A DNA stretch of 12,476 bases from SXXH01 sp041165735 (GTDB taxonomy: Bacteria > Planctomycetota > UBA1135 > GCA-002686595). The notes under the pieces were generated by a model. That model ran no database searches, was not told the DNA's origin, and saw only the letters and a program-made list of their open reading frames with translations. How positions within the stretch are numbered: the stretch's first letter is position 1; each line of letters starts with the position of its first letter. Position numbers and translations under genes: made by a program. Shown here piece after piece: positions 1-5,802 of the stretch. The stretch is from contig JBKDQQ010000126.1 in NCBI GenBank assembly GCA_046341775.1, positions 1 to 12,476 on the forward strand, read 5' to 3'.

Positions 1-1
1 C

Positions 2-121
2 GACTGCGGCGCCTGCGCCCCCGAATGCCCCGTCGACGCCATCTTCGACGAGGCGGAGTTGCCGGAGAAGTGGGCCCAGTACAAGAAGATCAACGCCGAG
101 TGGTTCCAGAAGAACCGCTGA
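2..121 (+). CDS. Ferredoxin, 4Fe-4S type, 3' fragment
   Basis: Only the last 39 codons lie in the window; the gene begins before position 1. The fragment opens with the tail of a 4Fe-4S cluster motif, DCGACAPECP, giving three cysteines in a C-x2-C-x3-C-P arrangement. The cysteine that normally precedes these by three residues would lie just outside the window. The motif is followed by VDAIFDEAELPEKWAQYKKI and then AEWFQKNR and a TGA stop. This tail, with a Glu-Lys-Trp segment and the ending around Asn-Ala-Glu-Trp-Phe, is characteristic of small bacterial ferredoxins of the FdxA (7Fe) kind, which act as soluble electron carriers. Whether the missing N-terminal half holds a 3Fe-4S or a second 4Fe-4S site cannot be seen. 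A strong hairpin begins 9 nt after the stop and may end transcription. Family assignment is firm; the exact subtype is not. Confidence 0.88.
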   Translation, partial: DCGACAPECPVDAIFDEAELPEKWAQYKKINAEWFQKNR

Positions 122-130
122 GCCCGCCGT

Positions 131-158
131 CCGGCTGTCAAACTTGCTTGACAGCCGG
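131..158. terminator. Hairpin after ferredoxin, contains TGTCAA-N6-TTGACA
   Basis: A perfect 11-bp stem, CCGGCTGTCAA (131-141) with TTGACAGCCGG (148-158), encloses a 6-nt loop ACTTGC. It starts 9 nt after the ferredoxin stop, where a transcription terminator is expected, but no T-run follows. The core 136-153 is copy 1 of the palindrome seen again at 3401-3418 and 6611-6628. A second stem, GCCGGCC (154-160) with GGCCGGC (166-172), uses some of the same bases, so the two hairpins exclude each other. Terminator function is inferred from position; the repeat itself is plain in the sequence. Confidence 0.6.
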
Positions 159-490
159 CCCTGGCGGCCGGCGAGTGCCCGACGCTGCTGCAGCTCGGGC
201 CCCGGGCCGCGCAGCCGCGACCCTGCAGTCCTCCGACGCGGAACTGCGGGGTCGCCGTCTTGATGCGCGCGTGCGCCCTTCGTCGTAGCCCACCGGCGGG
301 AAGGAACGCCCGACGCGGGCGTGCCGATTGCGGCCGTGGTCCTTGCGTTCCTAGTCTGTCGCGAGCGGTGGGCGCCAAGACCATGCCGGACGACGCCTCG
401 GGCGTCCGCGATGGTCCTCGCACCTCACAGGGGCTTCCTGGGGGGGCTTCCTGGCTCCGCATCCACGCCTCCACGTCGCGACCATCGACC
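159..490. other. Gene-free stretch upstream of the HYR-like gene
   Basis: About 330 bp with no credible gene. Open frames here lack family-like sequence and match the chance frames expected at this GC content. A frame continuous with the downstream gene runs back to 260 (in-frame ATGs at 260, 263 and 383), but the translation before 491 is arginine-rich and unlike a protein N-terminus. A 12-bp sequence, GGGGCTTCCTGG, occurs twice in near-tandem at 430-441 and 443-454, about 40-60 bp before the start codon of the next gene. No convincing sigma-70 promoter was recognised. Confidence 0.5.
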
Positions 491-1291
491 ATGAACCACT
501 CCTCCTCGCCCCGTTCGCGTCCGACCACGATCTTGTTCCTCGGCATCGCCGGCATCGCCGCGCTCGTCGGCGGCATCGTCGTGGCCCGCGGCGCTTCGAC
601 CCGAGCGGGCTCCTCGGGCACGCTCGTGCTCACCTGCCCGCCGCTCGCCAAGGTCTACTGCTCGATGGGCACCATGCCGTCCCTGACCGGCGAGGCCGTC
701 GCCACGAGCACAGTCGACCCCGCGCCCACGGTGACCTACGTCGACACCCTGGTGAACATCTCCAACTGCCCCACCGACCGCTTCGAGCATGTGGTCATGC
801 GTCGCTGGAGCGCGTTCGACAGCGCAGGCAACAGCGCCGAATGCGACCAGCAGATCGACGTCATCAAGGACCTCTTCCTGCTCGACATCAAGCCCACCTC
901 CTGCCCGAACCCGATCCAGACCGGCTCCAACGGCGGCGGTGCGACGGTCTCGATGGCCGTGGTGGGCACCTTGGCGCAGTCCGTGGTGGACATCGTCCCG
1001 GGCTCGATCCAGTTGTGGCGCGAAGGTTGCCAGCGCGGTCCCGTCACGCCCATCTCGTGGGGCTACGAGGACGTGGCCGGGCCGCACGCGCCGCGGCAGG
1101 CGTGCGACTGCGGCACAGCCGGGCCGGACGGGACGATCGACCTGCGCCTCGGCTTCTCGCGCCAGCAGATCGTCGACTTGCTCGGCTTGAAGGGACTGCC
1201 GAACGGCACGATGGTGCCGCTGGTCGTCACGGGCACCCTGACGAACGGCTGCCGCTTCCGGGCGAGCGACTGCGTGCGGATCCAAGGCTGA
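491..1291 (+). CDS. Exported HYR-like protein with DIKPxSCPN domain
   Basis: A 266-residue protein. The start at 491 puts a short charged N-terminus ahead of a hydrophobic segment (about residues 12-32), a signal peptide or membrane anchor; in-frame upstream ATGs would bury that segment. Residues about 44-126 resemble a HYR-type immunoglobulin-like repeat: a TCPP opening, the alternating TVTYVDT strand, a CPTD turn, and the RRWSAFDSAGNSAEC signature followed by QQIDVIKD. Residues about 130-264 form a second unit beginning LDIKPTSCPN, with an internal WGYEDV, a CDC pair with GPDGTIDL, and an ending ASDCVRI. I recognise this pattern from secreted planctomycete-type proteins but cannot give it a formal family name. 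Ten cysteines lie after the hydrophobic segment, which suggests disulfides outside the cytoplasm. The role is probably surface or adhesive; no catalytic motif is seen. The gene converges on the protease gene at 1369. Base use matches the neighbours. Confidence 0.8.
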   Translation: MNHSSSPRSRPTTILFLGIAGIAALVGGIVVARGASTRAGSSGTLVLTCPPLAKVYCSMGTMPSLTGEAVATSTVDPAPTVTYVDTLVNISNCPTDRFEHVVMRRWSAFDSAGNSAECDQQIDVIKDLFLLDIKPTSCPNPIQTGSNGGGATVSMAVVGTLAQSVVDIVPGSIQLWREGCQRGPVTPISWGYEDVAGPHAPRQACDCGTAGPDGTIDLRLGFSRQQIVDLLGLKGLPNGTMVPLVVTGTLTNGCRFRASDCVRIQG

Positions 1292-1356
1292 AGCCGCCGA
1301 TCGCTCCGCTGGCGCGCTCGCGGCCGGGTTCGCCGGGGCAAGGGAGCGGACCGCGG

Positions 1357-1381
1357 CGCGGCGCGCCCTCAGCGCGCCGCG
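1357..1381. terminator. GC hairpin between convergent genes
   Basis: A perfect 10-bp all-GC stem, CGGCGCGCGC-type, pairs 1357-1366 with 1372-1381 around the 5-nt loop CCTCA. It begins 65 nt after the stop of the plus-strand HYR-like gene. Its loop contains the TGA stop codon of the minus-strand protease gene (1369-1371). It could end transcription from both sides, although neither side has a T-run. Stem and loop are directly visible; terminator function is inferred from position. Confidence 0.5.
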
Positions 1382-2361
1382 GCCGCCCGCAAGCGCGCGC
1401 GCGCCTCGACCTGGCCGTCCGAGTCCCGTGCGGCGACGCAGCTCGGCACGCTCGCGAGCAATGCCTGCGCCACCTGGAGCGCGGCGCCGGCCGGCTTGCG
1501 CGCGACGCAGGCCGCCGCCTTTTCCTTCAGTGCGGCGAAGCGCTGGGCGTCGGCCACGGGAGGTCGACGCCAACTCGCCGCCGCGTCCGGCAACTTCGCC
1601 GCGCGGACCTTGGCCGCCGCCACGCGCGAGCGCAGCGTGGGATGGTCGGAGAAGGTGTCGTCCGGCGTGTCGAGGCCTTGGTCGACGAGGCTCTGGAAGA
1701 AGTCGCCGAAGCGCGTCGGGTCCCAACCTGCGCGGGCGTGGAAGTCGAATCCCAGGCGATCGGCTTCCGCCTCGTCGTCGCGCGTGAAGCCCAGCGCGAG
1801 GAACTGGCCGGCGTGCAAGGCCAGCGTGCCGCCGACGACGGCCCACTCCTCCTTGTCCTCCTCGGCCAGTTCATGGCCCACCACCGCCGCCGCCAGCGCG
1901 CCGCCCAGCACCGCATGGTGGCGATCCATGCCCTTGTGCACGTGCCGGCCGTAGACGTGCGCGTACTCGTGCGCCACCACGGCGGCGAGCTCGTCCTCGC
2001 TGCGGCAGGCGACCAGCAACCGGGAGTAGATGTACATGTGCTCGCCCCCGGTCGTGAAGGCGTTCAGCTCGTCGCTCGCCACGAGGTGGAAGCGCAGGTC
2101 GTCGGAGAACATCCAGCGCGAGTCGGCGTCGCGGCGGGACTCGCCGCCGTAGCCGGCCTTGGTCATGGAGTCCGCCGCGGCGACGACGCGCATGCCGACC
2201 TCCTGCAGGTACGCGGCGAGCTCCGCCTCCTCGACCACCGCCGGCTCGAGCTCGCGGTGCGCGTCGGCCGCCTGCGCGATGACCGAACGATCGGAGGCGC
2301 AGGCGCACAAGGCGAACACGAGCGCGACGAGCTGCAGGAGGCGCGGAGCAGGGTTCTTCAT
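1369..2361 (-). CDS. M48-family zinc metalloprotease, lipoprotein
   Basis: A 330-residue protein. ATG at 2361 gives MKNPAPR followed by a hydrophobic stretch and the lipobox-like LCAC ending at Cys21, so it is probably a lipoprotein exported to the envelope. The zinc motif HEYAH is at residues 131-135, with E132 as the catalytic base. The third ligand is most likely E197 in DDEAEADRLG, matching the ExEAD motif of M48 enzymes. FSDHPTLRSR at 237-246 matches the SxHP element of Oma1/BepA-like members. The segment 90-125, containing DELNAFTTGG and IYSRLL, is the conserved region before the zinc helix. Family members degrade or quality-control envelope proteins. The C-terminal 70 residues are Ala-rich without clear motifs. 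The gene is divergent from the EamA transporter across 42 bp, which must hold both promoters; no strong Shine-Dalgarno is visible. Its stop lies inside a hairpin loop. The family call is firm; the substrate is unknown. Confidence 0.92.
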   Translation of the reverse strand: MKNPAPRLLQLVALVFALCACASDRSVIAQAADAHRELEPAVVEEAELAAYLQEVGMRVVAAADSMTKAGYGGESRRDADSRWMFSDDLRFHLVASDELNAFTTGGEHMYIYSRLLVACRSEDELAAVVAHEYAHVYGRHVHKGMDRHHAVLGGALAAAVVGHELAEEDKEEWAVVGGTLALHAGQFLALGFTRDDEAEADRLGFDFHARAGWDPTRFGDFFQSLVDQGLDTPDDTFSDHPTLRSRVAAAKVRAAKLPDAAASWRRPPVADAQRFAALKEKAAACVARKPAGAALQVAQALLASVPSCVAARDSDGQVEARARLRAAAAR

Positions 2362-2403
2362 GGGTCGTGCCCGGGTCCGGGCCGGTCGGGAGCCTAGCAC
2401 GCT

Positions 2404-3375
2404 ATGCTCTGCGCCCCCATGGCGGCCAACTCCACCGTCCCGAGATGGATCCCGGTCGCGGCGCTGTTCTTCGTGACGCTCGCATGGGGCGGGACCTTCG
2501 TGTGGATGAAGGAGACCCAGAACCGCACGGAGGACCTGCTCGGCCAAGGCGTGGAGCTCGCGGGCACGGCGTGGTTCATGGGCTTGCGCTTCGCGCTGGC
2601 GGCGCTCCTGCTCGCGCTGTGGAAGAAGGCGCGCTTCCCCTGGGGCGATCGCGCCACGTGGCGCGGCGGCTTCTGGCTCGGCCTGTTCCTGTGGCTGGGC
2701 TTCGTGCTGCAGATGCTCGGGCTGACCGAGGTCTCGCCGGCGGTGTCCGCCTTCCTGACCAGCCTCTACGTCCTCTTCACGGCGCTCCTCACCGCCGCCC
2801 TGACGCGCCGCGCGCCGAGCAGGTGGCTCGTCGCGGGGGTCGTGCTCGCCACGCTCGGCGCGGGGATCATCCGCGGGCGCCCGGAGCTCGGCTTCACGCT
2901 GGGCGAGCTGCAGACCGTCGGCTGCGCGCTGGTCTTCGCCGCGCACATCCTCGTCACCGACGGAGTGACGAAGCGCGTGTCGCCCCTGCCGGCGACGCTG
3001 GCGAGCTTCGCGTGGGTCGCGGCCTTGAGCTTCGCCACCTTCGGAGCCGCCGCGCTGTTCGAGCCCGCGCCCGCGCTCGACCGCTGGGTCGAGCTGGCGC
3101 TGGACGGCGCGTACCTGGAGCCGCTGCTGCTGTCGAGCGTGCTGGCGACGGTCGTGGCGCTCTCGCTCATGAACCTGTACCAGCGCGAGCTCGACCCGGT
3201 GCGCGCCGCCGTCTTGTACGCGCTGGAGCCCATCTGGGCCGCCGCCTTCGGCATCCACGCCGGGCACGACTCGTTCACGCCGTGGCTCGTCGCCGGCGGG
3301 ACGATCCTCTTCGCGGGGAACCTCGTGGCGGAGCTGGGCGGCAAGAAGCCGCCTGCGTCCTCGGCGCAGGCGTGA
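2404..3375 (+). CDS. EamA/DMT-family inner-membrane transporter
   Basis: A 323-residue, highly hydrophobic protein with the two-fold repeat of drug/metabolite transporters. The first EamA unit spans about residues 17-157, opening with LFFVTLAWGGTFVWMK and including the LRFALAALLLA helix. The second spans about 167-310 and contains the conserved LYALEPIWAA at 271-280, followed by a final AGGTILFAGNLVAE helix. About ten membrane segments fit the family. Members export or import amino acids, nucleosides or related metabolites; the substrate cannot be read from the sequence. A start at 2404 is used; the in-frame ATG at 2419 would remove five residues and is equally possible. The gene is divergent from the M48 protease and converges on the antiporter, with stop codons 27 bp apart. 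Confidence 0.93.
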   Translation: MLCAPMAANSTVPRWIPVAALFFVTLAWGGTFVWMKETQNRTEDLLGQGVELAGTAWFMGLRFALAALLLALWKKARFPWGDRATWRGGFWLGLFLWLGFVLQMLGLTEVSPAVSAFLTSLYVLFTALLTAALTRRAPSRWLVAGVVLATLGAGIIRGRPELGFTLGELQTVGCALVFAAHILVTDGVTKRVSPLPATLASFAWVAALSFATFGAAALFEPAPALDRWVELALDGAYLEPLLLSSVLATVVALSLMNLYQRELDPVRAAVLYALEPIWAAAFGIHAGHDSFTPWLVAGGTILFAGNLVAELGGKKPPASSAQA

Positions 3376-3399
3376 CGCCGACGCGGCGAACCGGCGCCG

Positions 3400-3419
3400 C
3401 TGTCAAGGCGCCTTGACAG
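3400..3419. repeat. Perfect 20-bp palindrome, copy 2 of TGTCAA-N6-TTGACA
   Basis: CTGTCAAGGC followed by its exact reverse complement GCCTTGACAG. The conserved core TGTCAA-N6-TTGACA occupies 3401-3418, here with the self-complementary centre GGCGCC. It sits where the EamA and antiporter genes converge, 24 nt after the EamA stop. On the minus strand it encodes the last four antiporter residues (VKAP) and its TGA stop. A bidirectional terminator is possible, but there is no T-run and the same core occurs inside a gene at 6611-6628. Confidence 0.75.
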
Positions 3420-4638
3420 GTTCGGCCGGTGCGTCCGGCGCGAAGGGCCGGAACAGCACGCGCACGAGGTGGCGCGGCCCGGGCAAGTCGAGCAGCGGCA
3501 CCGCCAGCGAAGTGGCGACGATGGAGACGAGCACCACGGCGAAGGCGAGCTCGCGCACCACCGCGCCGCCCTCCGGCAGCAGTTCGGCGGCCGCGGAGGC
3601 CACCACCGCGGCGGCGAGCCCCTTGGGCGCCATGACCGCGGCGATGGCGGCTTCGCGACGCGGGACCGTGCGCGGCAGGACGAGTCGCACGATCAAGGTC
3701 CGCGCGAGGTAGACCGCTCCCACGAGCTGGGCGGCGAGCAGGTACGAACCCCAGTGGTCGAAGCGCAGGCTCAAGCCGAGGTAGACGAAGAAGAAGAGCT
3801 TCATCAGGAAGACCACCTCGCCGTGGATGGCGCGATCGGTCTCGGTCACCGCCTCGGTGGCGCCGTCGGCGCTCCACCACTTGGGCGGGTTCGCCAACGT
3901 GATGCCCGCCACGAGCACGGCGATGGCGCCCGAGACCGACAACGCCTCGCCCGCGCCGTAGACGACGAAGACGAAGGCGTACATGGCGGAGAAGTAGTTG
4001 CGCAGGCGCCGCGCGCGGGCCTCGAGGCGCAGCCACAGCCAACCCGCGGCCCAACCCAGCACCACCGCCGCCAGGAACTTGACGGCCACGTCGCGTCCGA
4101 CGATCCAGCTGGACACCTCGCCCCCGGCGGCGAGCGGAACGAGCGCGAAGGGCAGCACGATCGTCAAGACATCGGTCAGGGCGCTCTCGAGGCCGAGGGC
4201 CGTGCGCGTGCGAGCCGACAAGCCGAGGAAGCCGACCATGGGCAGCACGACGGCGGAGGACGTGCCGGAGAGGATCGCGCCCAGCACCATGGCAGGCCAC
4301 CAACCGAGGTCCGGGCTGGCGATCCACGCCACGAGGAACATGGTCGCCGCGGCGCTGAGGAGCGCCAGTCCGCTGCCGTCGGCCAAGCCGCGGCGCAGGG
4401 CGGCGAGCGGCATGCCCAACCCGCCTTCGAACAGGATGACCACCAAGGCGATCGTGGTCAGCACCGGCCCGGCGCGACCGAAGTCCTCGAGACGCACCCA
4501 ATGCAGGCCCACCGGTCCCAAGGCGACGCCCAGCGCGATCAGCAGCAGCACATCCGGGATGCGCGTGCGTTGGAACAGGGCGAACAACAAGTGCCCCAGG
4601 AAGATCACCAGGCCGATGCTGAGGATGGCGGCGTGCAT
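3403..4638 (-). CDS. Cation:proton antiporter, CPA superfamily
   Basis: A 411-residue membrane protein of the Na+/H+ exchanger fold. The start at 4638 gives MHAAILSIGLVIFLGHLLFA, a typical first helix; the longer open frame, reaching 4839, would run through the tRNA gene and is rejected. Features seen are RIPDVLLLIALGVALGP (26-42), ILFEGGLGM (68-76), GTSSAVVLPMV (125-135), ESALTD at 151-156 where CPA proteins carry acidic transport residues, LVAGITLANP (242-251), and MAPKGLAAAVVAS (336-348). About 12 hydrophobic segments are present. It exchanges Na+ or K+ for H+ across the inner membrane, supporting pH and salt balance; ion choice is not readable. There is no cytoplasmic regulatory domain. 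The terminal VKAP and stop come from a palindromic repeat. It lies downstream of tRNA-Gly but is separated by that gene's terminator, so it needs its own promoter, which I could not identify. Confidence 0.92.
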   Translation of the reverse strand: MHAAILSIGLVIFLGHLLFALFQRTRIPDVLLLIALGVALGPVGLHWVRLEDFGRAGPVLTTIALVVILFEGGLGMPLAALRRGLADGSGLALLSAAATMFLVAWIASPDLGWWPAMVLGAILSGTSSAVVLPMVGFLGLSARTRTALGLESALTDVLTIVLPFALVPLAAGGEVSSWIVGRDVAVKFLAAVVLGWAAGWLWLRLEARARRLRNYFSAMYAFVFVVYGAGEALSVSGAIAVLVAGITLANPPKWWSADGATEAVTETDRAIHGEVVFLMKLFFFVYLGLSLRFDHWGSYLLAAQLVGAVYLARTLIVRLVLPRTVPRREAAIAAVMAPKGLAAAVVASAAAELLPEGGAVVRELAFAVVLVSIVATSLAVPLLDLPGPRHLVRVLFRPFAPDAPAEPVKAP

Positions 4639-4658
4639 GGGGATGATGGGCGTCGAGT

Positions 4659-4713
4659 GGCACCCGCCGGGGTCGGGTGCGCGGGGTGCCGTGGCGAGCG
4701 ACGGGAACGCCAC
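4659..4713 (-). promoter_or_regulatory. Two abutting hairpins in the antiporter leader
   Basis: Between the tRNA terminator and the antiporter start codon are two inverted repeats. GGCACCC (4659-4665) pairs with GGGTGCC (4684-4690) across an 18-nt loop. Immediately adjoining, GTGGCG (4691-4696) pairs with CGCCAC (4708-4713) across an 11-nt loop. The nearer stem ends 20 nt before the ATG. If transcription starts upstream of both, they would form a structured 5' leader. No known riboswitch consensus was recognised, and the function is unknown. Confidence 0.35.
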
Positions 4714-4757
4714 GCTGCGGGCGGACGGTGACTTGGCGCGCGGCGGAGGCCTCGCCG

Positions 4758-4802
4758 AAAAGCACGACGGGCGCCGTGGCTTGCGAGCCTGGCACCCGTC
4801 GT
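4758..4802 (-). terminator. Intrinsic terminator of tRNA-Gly
   Basis: Reading the minus strand, 4 nt after the tRNA's CCA end, ACGACGGGTGCC (4802-4791) pairs with GGCGCCCGTCGT (4775-4764). That is 12 pairs with a single T-G wobble. A nested 4-bp stem GGCT/AGCC with a 4-nt loop sits on top. Two bases after the stem comes TTTT (4761-4758). Long GC stem, compact loop and T-run make this a rho-independent terminator, and it separates the tRNA from the antiporter gene. Confidence 0.8.
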
Positions 4803-4806
4803 CGAG

Positions 4807-4881
4807 TGGAGCGGCTGAAGGGACTTGAACCCTCGACATTCACCTTGGCAAGGTGACGCTCTACCACTGAGCTACAGCCGC
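4807..4881 (-). tRNA. tRNA-Gly (anticodon GCC)
   Basis: A complete cloverleaf of 75 nt including an encoded CCA. The acceptor stem GCGGCTG/CAGCCGC is perfect, the D arm is GCTC-AGTGGTA-GAGC, and the anticodon arm TCACC-TTGCCAA-GGTGA has anticodon GCC at 4849-4847. The variable loop is ATGTC, and the T arm GAGGG-TTCAAGT-CCCTT has one G-T pair; the discriminator is T (U in the RNA). The anticodon reads GGC and GGU, so the tRNA inserts glycine. A promoter lies upstream and an intrinsic terminator directly downstream, so it appears to be a single-gene unit. Confidence 0.97.
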
Positions 4882-4895
4882 GATTGGGGTAGGGA

Positions 4896-4923
4896 AGGAT
4901 AGCGCCCGCCTCCCCCAATGCAA
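4896..4923 (-). promoter_or_regulatory. Sigma-70-like promoter of tRNA-Gly
   Basis: On the minus strand, a -35 element TTGCAT (4923-4918) is followed by a 16-bp spacer and a -10 element TATCCT (4901-4896). The mature tRNA begins 15 nt after the -10, leaving a short leader to be trimmed by RNase P. The -10 lies in GGCGCTATCCT, an 11-bp string repeated exactly upstream of the carboxypeptidase-like gene at 8089-8099. Confidence 0.6.
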
Positions 4924-5040
4924 GCCCCAGCTGTCCGCGGCGGGCTCCACGCCCCCTGCACGGTGGAAAAGAAGGTCGCAGGCACCCGCAGGCGGCGCTC
5001 CGCGGGCGGCGGCGCCTCAGGTTGGCGGCGAACGAGCCCC

Positions 5041-5802
5041 CTAGGGCTGGCGCAGCAGCGCGAGCAGGTGCCGAGAGGCCTGCAAGGCGGCGCTTGGAAG
5101 ATCCTTGCCCAGGGCCAAGTGGCCCGCCAAGACGGTCGCATGGCGGCATCCGGAGCCGCGTACCTTGGCGAGCGGGATGCGCGCATGCTCCAGCGCCGTT
5201 TGCCCGCTCGCCTCGACCACGAGGTCGAGCACCGGGTCCTCCGACCCGTGCCCACCCTTGGCCACCACGGCCCGACAACCGCCCGCCAGCAGGAGCCGCG
5301 CGGCGCCGGAGCGCGCCGTAGGGTCGCGCGCCAGCGCGTCGGGCGGCATGTCGGTCAGCTCCGCGAGCTCCGGCACGTTCGGAGTCGCGACGACGGGCAG
5401 CGCGAGCAGCACGCGGCGCAGATGCAGCACCTCCTGCGGCCCCAGGAAGCGTCCACCGGCCGAGGGAGCCAGCACCGGATCGACGACGGCCGCGACCGCG
5501 TGGACGCGCACCAGCTCGGCGGCCGCGTCGATCGCCTCCGCGCCGGGCAGCAGGCCGAACTTCAGCACGGCGACACGCCCTTCTTCGCGGGCCTCGGCGA
5601 GCCATGCGCCGACCGTGCGCGCCCACTCCGCTGGCGGGCGCGCGCCCAGCTCGCGCAAGCCGCCGGCGTCCTGCCGCGTCCAGGCGGTGACCTCGCGACG
5701 CCACTCGAGCTCGTCCCCGAAGCTGGCCGCCGCGGCACGGTCGGCGTCCACGCCGGCCCCGCTTGGATCGTGGCCCCCCACCGAGCACAGGAGCGGCTTC
5801 AC
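5041..5802 (-). CDS. thiD: ThiD-type hydroxymethylpyrimidine (phosphate) kinase
   Basis: A 253-residue ribokinase-fold protein. It matches HMP/HMP-phosphate kinase, which phosphorylates the pyrimidine precursor of thiamine in the cytoplasm. N-terminal SVGGHDPSGAGVDADRAA (7-24) is the substrate-loop signature, one Gly shorter than the usual DPSGGAG. KFGLLP (81-86), VVDPVLAPSAGGRFL (106-120), TPNVPE (140-145), KGGHG (182-186) and RGSGC (215-219, anion hole) follow in family order. The length is typical. The start is GTG at 5802, overlapping the TGA of the upstream gene as GTGA, so translation is probably coupled to it. No TPP riboswitch or other thiamine genes are seen. A related pyridoxal-kinase-like activity cannot be excluded. 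The 159-bp gap downstream to the tRNA contains imperfect GC hairpins and the tRNA promoter. Confidence 0.85.
   Translation of the reverse strand: MKPLLCSVGGHDPSGAGVDADRAAAASFGDELEWRREVTAWTRQDAGGLRELGARPPAEWARTVGAWLAEAREEGRVAVLKFGLLPGAEAIDAAAELVRVHAVAAVVDPVLAPSAGGRFLGPQEVLHLRRVLLALPVVATPNVPELAELTDMPPDALARDPTARSGAARLLLAGGCRAVVAKGGHGSEDPVLDLVVEASGQTALEHARIPLAKVRGSGCRHATVLAGHLALGKDLPSAALQASRHLLALLRQP

Noticed and set aside
2362..3267. Upstream extension of the M48 protease frame across the EamA gene
   Set aside because: The lipoprotein signal begins right at 2361, and the extension is a shadow of the EamA transporter gene.
3469..4731. Long open frame on the plus strand opposite the antiporter gene
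   Set aside because: Translation is Gln/His/Arg/Glu-rich without family motifs, while the minus strand encodes a clear CPA antiporter. It is a GC-driven shadow.
4651..4809. Direct repeat CGTCGAGTGG at 4651-4660 and 4800-4809, touching the tRNA 3' end, as a possible attachment-site pair
   Set aside because: Only 10 bp, it includes just the CCA of the tRNA, and the 140 bp between holds only a terminator and leader hairpins, with no integrase or cargo nearby.
4639..4839. N-terminal extension of the antiporter reading frame upstream of 4638
   Set aside because: It would be translated from within tRNA-Gly and through its terminator, and the sequence before MHAAILSIG is not membrane-protein-like.
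4966..5030. Possible terminator after thiD (GC stem around 4990-5020 followed by a T-rich stretch on the minus strand)
   Set aside because: The stem has a central mismatch and the T-rich stretch is about 20 nt away, so it is not a clean intrinsic terminator.
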